A stretch of 11,354 nt of DNA from contig JAGLDA010000021.1 in assembly GCA_023145955.1 (NCBI GenBank), positions 1 to 11,354 of the forward strand. Direction: 5' to 3'. The translations under genes were made by a program, and so were the position numbers. Positions 7,688 through 11,354 of this stretch are shown here, piece by piece. Position 1 is the first letter of the stretch. Each line of letters starts with the position of its first letter. Under the pieces are notes generated by a model. The model ran no database searches. It was not told the DNA's origin and was given only the letters and a program-made list of their open reading frames with translations. Origin of the DNA: Bacteroidales bacterium. GTDB lineage: Bacteria > Bacteroidota > Bacteroidia > Bacteroidales > UBA1556.

Positions 7688-8866
7688 TTAATAAATAGCG
7701 CCACCAAATAGGAAGTTACCAAAACCATTGCCAGGAGTATTAAGCCCCACAAGTGCTGTTTTATTTATACCTATACTATTTGCACGGCGCTGTAATGTCT
7801 TATAATCACCAGCAGTAGGAGTTTCCTTAACCTCTATAGCCGTATTTTCATCAATAATAAAATCAATCTCCTGCCCTGTTCTTTTGGCATAGTATTTAAT
7901 ATTGCCCAATAGCGAAAGCTGATTAGCAATAGCATTCTCGAAAATAGCACCACCACTAATATTAGAGAAAGTATTAAGAATTCCGTTATCAGTAAAATAA
8001 AGCTTTTGCTGTAATGCAATTTCTCTATCAGCATTTTTAACAAAAGGCTTCACTAATTTAATAAAATAAGTATTCTCTAAAAATAATAGGTAATCCTTAA
8101 TCCGCTTCCTACTTATACCACTAATATTGGATAGTTTAGTATAATCTACCTTACTTCCAACTCTTGCACTCAGAAGCTTAATCAACTTATACAGTTCGTC
8201 AACATTAGTAAAATCTGATAAAAATAATATATCAAACTTCAAATATGAATTTGTAATATCTTTAAGTAATTCTACCTTTTCGTTTCTATCTTTTTCCAAT
8301 ACAACCTCTGGAAAACCACCAAACTGTACATACTCATGATAAAGAGAGTTGTATTTGGAAATAAAATGTTTATTGGTAAAATTAAAGCTGAATTTTGGGA
8401 GTGTTGAATCAACTCCCTTGAAAACAAGAAATTCCTTAAAATCTAAAGGCCACAGCTCAAAGATTCTTTTTCTACCAGCAAGACTTTCGGTAAAAGCACC
8501 TTTCATATAATAAGAGCTAGAGCCACTAACTACAAATTTAACATTGTAATTATCGTAAATATATTTCATGAAGCTAGCTATATTCCTGATTAGTTGAATT
8601 TCATCAAGAAAAATATATGCCTTTTCGTCAAAATCGATTCCCTCAATTTTAAGAGACTGAATAATATCATCATATCTTGAAGTATTGAAAATATCTCTAT
8701 TCTCTAATTTCTCCAAATCTAAAAATAACTTATTTGTAGTTTCAATTTTATCAAATAAATATTTAAGCGCAGTAGTTTTGCCTATACGACGCAAACCCGT
8801 AATAGCAATTATCTGCCTTATTTCTAAAGCTTTTTCTAGCTCTGGATATTTATTTCTTAAAACCAT
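7688..8866 (-). CDS. AAA ATPase with DUF4143-type C-terminal domain (COG1373-like)
   Basis: This 392-residue protein has the usual length and order of the family. The N-terminal AAA domain carries Walker A (GLRRIGKTT, 24-32), Walker B (YIFLDEIQ, 84-91; Asp88, Glu89) and a sensor-1-like VSGSSS (113-118). A winged-helix-like segment follows (about 238-262, DYTKLSNISGISRKRI). The C-terminal region has a nuclease-like pattern: Glu310 in a helix, Asp335 in GQEIDFII and Glu345-x-Lys347 in AIEVK, recalling a PD-(D/E)XK core. The family is widespread and its function is unknown. Nothing links it to sugar chemistry. It has 177-188 bp non-coding flanks and what looks like its own promoter, so it is probably a passenger gene in the locus. 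The protein looks intact, with no frameshift or missing ATPase residue. The ATG at 8866 is the only sensible start. Confidence 0.92.
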   Translation of the reverse strand: MVLRNKYPELEKALEIRQIIAITGLRRIGKTTALKYLFDKIETTNKLFLDLEKLENRDIFNTSRYDDIIQSLKIEGIDFDEKAYIFLDEIQLIRNIASFMKYIYDNYNVKFVVSGSSSYYMKGAFTESLAGRKRIFELWPLDFKEFLVFKGVDSTLPKFSFNFTNKHFISKYNSLYHEYVQFGGFPEVVLEKDRNEKVELLKDITNSYLKFDILFLSDFTNVDELYKLIKLLSARVGSKVDYTKLSNISGISRKRIKDYLLFLENTYFIKLVKPFVKNADREIALQQKLYFTDNGILNTFSNISGGAIFENAIANQLSLLGNIKYYAKRTGQEIDFIIDENTAIEVKETPTAGDYKTLQRRANSIGINKTALVGLNTPGNGFGNFLFGGAIY

Positions 8867-8870
8867 TTGA

Positions 8871-8901
8871 CAAAAATACTAAAATTATTTATATAATACA
8901 A
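8871..8901 (-). promoter_or_regulatory. Bacteroidota-type promoter of the ATPase gene, near-leaderless
   Basis: Read on the minus strand, TTG (8901-8899), a 20-base spacer, and TATTTTTG (8878-8871) form an exact TAnnTTTG -7 box at good spacing from a -33 TTG. Only four bases (TCAA) separate the box from the ATG at 8866. Transcription starting about four bases after the box would begin at or next to the start codon, giving a leaderless or almost leaderless mRNA. It is the best promoter match in the window. Confidence 0.6.
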
Positions 8902-8955
8902 CTATAAAAAAGCAATTAATCTATAAGTTTTACTATTATGTATTTTATACTAATT

Positions 8956-8968
8956 ATAGTAATACTAT
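8956..8968. repeat. Small palindrome in the AT-rich spacer upstream of the ATPase promoter
   Basis: ATAGTA-A-TACTAT is a perfect 6-bp-arm palindrome about 55 bases upstream of the -33 element of the ATPase promoter. The 188-bp spacer it lies in (8867-9054) is strongly AT-rich and has no coding potential that I can see. The palindrome could be a regulator half-site pair, but such motifs arise by chance in DNA of this composition. Confidence 0.3.
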
Positions 8969-9054
8969 TTGTATGTTACCTAATCATATAGTATATTTTT
9001 ATATATTACTTCATTGATTATCACTATTATAATGTACTAGTAATTATGATTTAT

Positions 9055-10284
9055 CTAGATATTATTAATGATATTTATGAAATTTGCGGCAAGAACCTTA
9101 TAATCGTGATTTGCAAGGATATATTTTTTTCCATTTCTACCCATAATTTCTAATTCGGCGGGGCTTTTAAGCTTAAGTTCGTTAATTGCATCAACAATTT
9201 GCAAAGAATTTTGAGGCTCTATTGCAATGCCGCAATCAGCCACATCCACGAATTTATTGGGAGCATCAGTAGCATGAATTATAGGTTTTTGCGACATCAT
9301 ATAATCAAATATTTTATTTGGGCTTATACCAAATCTATATATTGCACTTTTGTTCCATGTAATAATAAGGATATCCATAAGCTCAAGAATACTAGGGATC
9401 TGCCCTTTTGATACAGGCGCTAAGAATGTAATATTATTAAGTCCCGCAGCTTGTTTAATCAGATTTTGCTTTTCTTGGCCATCACCAATAAATACAAAAT
9501 GAATACTTTTATGACTATCCTCCATCATTTTAGCCGCATCAATAATAGTATTCAAGGAATTAGAGATGGCATGACCACCAGTATAACCAATAATGGTTTT
9601 ACCTTGAGAGTGAAGTTTATCAAAAACATCAGAATAACCCTTAGAAACCTCCACTTTATTCTGCCAGTCTTCAACTACAATTCCATTTGGAATATAATGC
9701 CATTTATTATTTCCCAAACCCTGCGATTTCATATACTCCTCAGTATTTGGAAGTAAAGAAACTGCAGCATCTATATTTTTATAAGCGAATAACTCACCAC
9801 GTTTTAAAAACATAATAAAAGGATGAAAACGCGACATGCCACCAAGCTCCATGGGCGACAACGGCCATAAATCATTTACCTCCCATATATATTTCGCATT
9901 AGCAATTTTACTTATTTTTCTTGCAAAATAATTATCATTAGGATATGTTGATGAAGCTATTACAACATCTGGCTTGTATGTATTTGCTAAATATTTAACT
10001 TTAGATGAAAGGCCTTTCAAAAAGAAGAACATATTCTTAATTCTGCCTAAGCCATTCCCCTCATATGTAGGTGTCTTTATCCAAACATACCGAATGCCAT
10101 CAATCATTTCTTCCTGAAAACCAGAGATAACCTCAGGATTCTGACGTCTTAAATGAGAAAATGAAGCGGCAATAATTGTAACATTATGTCCCATACTTAC
10201 CCATTCCTTAGCTAGATAATATGGCCGAAACTCCATTCCTAACTCTAACGTTCCTGCGTAATGATTTATTAATAATATGTTCAT
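9055..10284 (-). CDS. WbuB-like GT4 glycosyltransferase
   Basis: The 409 residues match the WbuB-like branch of GT4. The N-terminal domain has NHYAGTLELGMEFRPYYLA (7-25), typical of this branch, then WEVNDLWPLSPMELGG (134-149), its hallmark acceptor-side segment. The donor half has IPNGI (198-202), IIGYTGGHA (231-239), FIGDGQEK (265-272) and YRFGISPNKIFDYMMS (316-331). E. coli WbuB transfers an N-acetylated deoxyamino sugar in O-antigen assembly, so the donor here may also be an N-acetylamino-deoxy sugar, in line with the aminotransferase next door; this is inference. A terminator-like hairpin and an exact -7 box in the upstream spacer suggest its own transcript start. Its sequence looks slightly less AT-rich than the wzx-wzy block. 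Confidence 0.92.
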   Translation of the reverse strand: MNILLINHYAGTLELGMEFRPYYLAKEWVSMGHNVTIIAASFSHLRRQNPEVISGFQEEMIDGIRYVWIKTPTYEGNGLGRIKNMFFFLKGLSSKVKYLANTYKPDVVIASSTYPNDNYFARKISKIANAKYIWEVNDLWPLSPMELGGMSRFHPFIMFLKRGELFAYKNIDAAVSLLPNTEEYMKSQGLGNNKWHYIPNGIVVEDWQNKVEVSKGYSDVFDKLHSQGKTIIGYTGGHAISNSLNTIIDAAKMMEDSHKSIHFVFIGDGQEKQNLIKQAAGLNNITFLAPVSKGQIPSILELMDILIITWNKSAIYRFGISPNKIFDYMMSQKPIIHATDAPNKFVDVADCGIAIEPQNSLQIVDAINELKLKSPAELEIMGRNGKKYILANHDYKVLAANFINIINNI

Positions 10285-10320
10285 AGTTGTAATTAATCCT
10301 ATATGTGGATTTTATATTAG

Positions 10321-10328
10321 CAAAAGTA
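10321..10328 (-). promoter_or_regulatory. Bacteroidota-type -7 element (TACTTTTG) for the WbuB-like gene
   Basis: On the minus strand TACTTTTG matches TAnnTTTG exactly and lies 36 bases before the ATG at 10284, predicting a leader of about 30 bases. The -33 region is weak: only TTAG at about 16 bases. Its place between a terminator-like hairpin and a gene start supports it. Confidence 0.5.
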
Positions 10329-10385
10329 GTTTTTTTTATAATGCACTAATATAGTAATGATTTATTTAATAAAAGTATTGGTCAT

Positions 10386-10414
10386 AAAAAAAGCTCAACA
10401 TTACTGCCAAGCTT
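10386..10414 (-). terminator. Intrinsic terminator after the aminotransferase gene
   Basis: On the minus strand AAGCTTGGC pairs with GTTGAGCTT around AGTAAT (nine pairs, three of them G-T), and a run of seven T follows, corresponding to plus-strand A residues 10386-10392. It lies about 100 bases past the aminotransferase stop and upstream of the -7 element of the next gene, so it would separate two transcription units. Confidence 0.6.
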
Positions 10415-10430
10415 AAGATTATTGAATACT

Positions 10431-10479
10431 GATTTTTTTCAGCTTTGTATGATTTTTTTCATCAGAGCTGATTTTCTTA
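10431..10479. repeat. Phased T-rich direct repeats (GATTTTTTTCA x2, GATTTTCTTA)
   Basis: GATTTTTTTCA occurs at 10431-10441 and 10451-10461, and a degenerate copy GATTTTCTTA at 10470-10479, so the units start 20 and 19 bases apart, close to two helical turns. Between and around them, CAGCTTTG (10440-10447) pairs with CAGAGCTG (10463-10470) and ATGA with TCAT, giving a 12-bp hairpin with a TTTTTT loop. Phased A/T tracts suggest DNA bending or a protein array. The stretch lies about 100-150 bases upstream of the predicted promoter of the WbuB-like gene. Confidence 0.55.
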
Positions 10480-10517
10480 TGTCATAATTATATATAATAT
10501 CTGCGTTTCAAAAAAAA

Positions 10518-11354
10518 CTACTTCTCAAAATAATCAAGAACTATATTCTTAATACGGCTCAAATCCTCATTTGTCATATTTGTGTCAGAAGGCATACAAA
10601 GTCCATTATTAAAAAGTTCTTCGGAAGTACCATCAACATAAGCAGGGCAATTAGCAAAAACTGGTTGAAGGTGCATTGGCTTCCACAAAGGGCGAGCTTC
10701 AATATTATCAGCCTCTAAAGCAAGGCGAAGTCCTTCTCTATTTTTATTATCAGAATTTATTATTATTGAAGTTAACCAATAGTTAGAAAAATAATCTTCA
10801 TTGGGTTCTTCTAATAATTCCACCTCTGGAATTTCAGCAAAAAGCTCCTTATAAAACTTAAATATCTCTCTTTTCTTATTAATGCGTAGAGGCAAAACCT
10901 CCATTTGACCACGGCCAATACCAGCAACAATATTACTCATTCGGTAATTATATCCAATTTCAGAATGCTGGTAATGAGGAGCATCATCACGCGCTTGAGT
11001 AGCTAAAAAACGAGCTTTCTCCACGTATTTTATATCATTGGAAATTAAAGCACCTCCACCAGAGGTAGTAATAATCTTATTGCCATTGAAAGAAAGAATT
11101 CCCATAACCCCAAAAGTACCAAGAGATTTATCCTTATACCTACTCCCTAATGATTCGGCAGAGTCTTCGATAACAGGAATTTTGTATAAATCTGCAATTC
11201 GCATAATCTCATCCATTTTGGCAGGCATACCGTATAAGTGAACAAGAATAATAGCCTTTGGAGTTTTGCCTTTAGAAATACGGTCTTTGATTGCCTCTTC
11301 AAGTAGTTTTGGCGACATATTCCATGTGTCCTTTTCGCTATCAATTAATATTGG
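10518..11354 (-). CDS. DegT/DnrJ/EryC1/StrS-type PLP sugar aminotransferase (5' end outside window)
   Basis: The reading frame stays open to the window edge. Upstream of Met at 11318 it reads PILIDSEKDTWN, the normal family sequence, so that Met is internal and the gene is partial; about 280 of an expected 370-400 residues are present. Counting from that Met: EDSAESLGSRY (51-61) holds the PLP-binding Asp52, SFNGNKIITTSGGGA (76-90) holds the Schiff-base Lys81, YNYRMSNIVAGIGRGQ (123-138) is the conserved core helix, and ARPLWKPMHLQPVF (208-221) is the substrate-side signature. The enzyme would aminate a nucleotide-linked keto sugar in the cytoplasm, forming an amino-deoxy sugar for the repeat unit. 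The C-terminal signature recalls enzymes acting on UDP-4-keto-6-deoxy-GlcNAc (PglE type), but the substrate is not proven. A terminator-like hairpin follows the stop. Confidence 0.95.
   Translation of the reverse strand, partial: PILIDSEKDTWNMSPKLLEEAIKDRISKGKTPKAIILVHLYGMPAKMDEIMRIADLYKIPVIEDSAESLGSRYKDKSLGTFGVMGILSFNGNKIITTSGGGALISNDIKYVEKARFLATQARDDAPHYQHSEIGYNYRMSNIVAGIGRGQMEVLPLRINKKREIFKFYKELFAEIPEVELLEEPNEDYFSNYWLTSIIINSDNKNREGLRLALEADNIEARPLWKPMHLQPVFANCPAYVDGTSEELFNNGLCMPSDTNMTNEDLSRIKNIVLDYFEK

Noticed and set aside
7688..8866. The ATPase as an export component or chain-length regulator of the polysaccharide system
   Set aside because: It has no membrane segments and none of the features of ABC transporter NBDs or Wzc/Wzz proteins. 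The domain order is that of AAA/DUF4143 proteins.
9451..9756. A 101-codon plus-strand open frame inside the WbuB-like gene
   Set aside because: It is antisense to a well-supported glycosyltransferase, has no promoter or recognisable domain, and open frames are common opposite AT-rich coding DNA.
11316..11318. Start codon for a complete 266-residue aminotransferase
   Set aside because: The frame continues upstream to the window edge with family-typical sequence (PILIDSEKDTWN), so this Met is internal and the gene is partial.
1..11354. CRISPR array, tRNA, rRNA, or an intact insertion sequence
   Set aside because: I found no regularly spaced long direct repeats, tRNA- or rRNA-like sequence, or transposase coding frame.

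Overview
The window looks like a Bacteroidota (Cytophagia/Flavobacteriia-like) chromosome. The DNA is AT-rich, Shine-Dalgarno sequences are weak or absent, and three spacers carry an exact copy of the phylum's -7 promoter element (TAnnTTTG). The genus cannot be read from the sequence. Nearly all of it is the distal part of a surface-polysaccharide (O-antigen or capsule) locus of the Wzx/Wzy type, all on the minus strand. At the low-coordinate end it converges on one housekeeping gene.

Layout by coordinate. Positions 1-28 are a palindrome plus T-tract, probably the terminator of a gene to the left. A plus-strand yqeY-family gene (133-585) follows, then a bidirectional terminator (609-645). The minus-strand locus, in transcription order from the right edge, is: a DegT/DnrJ/EryC1-type PLP sugar aminotransferase whose 5' end lies outside the window; a spacer with a likely minus-strand terminator, phased T-rich repeats and a promoter; a WbuB-like GT4 glycosyltransferase; an AT-rich spacer with the best promoter of the window; an AAA ATPase with a DUF4143-type C-terminus; a spacer with a 66-bp imperfect palindrome; then a tight block of wzx flippase, wzy polymerase, GT4 glycosyltransferase, FemAB/GNAT-fold protein and NodB-like deacetylase; and after a 137-bp gap, an O-antigen ligase-like membrane protein.

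How the genes would work together (inference from families). The aminotransferase would help make a nucleotide-linked amino sugar. The two GT4 enzymes would extend an undecaprenyl-PP-linked repeat unit on the cytoplasmic face. Wzx would flip it, Wzy would polymerise it, and the WaaL/Wzy_C-type protein would ligate the product or act as a second polymerase. The FemAB-like and deacetylase-like pair probably modifies the glycan or its precursor. The initiating phosphoglycosyltransferase and the other nucleotide-sugar enzymes are not in the window and presumably lie beyond the right edge.

The piece that does not fit the pathway is the AAA/DUF4143 ATPase. It is separated from its neighbours by 177-188 bp spacers, appears to have its own near-leaderless promoter, and has a large palindrome just downstream. 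I read it as an accessory passenger gene. Most of the window is a familiar type of locus. The ATPase module, the 66-bp palindrome, the deacetylase's altered metal motif and the repeat-rich spacer at 10285-10517 most deserve a second look.
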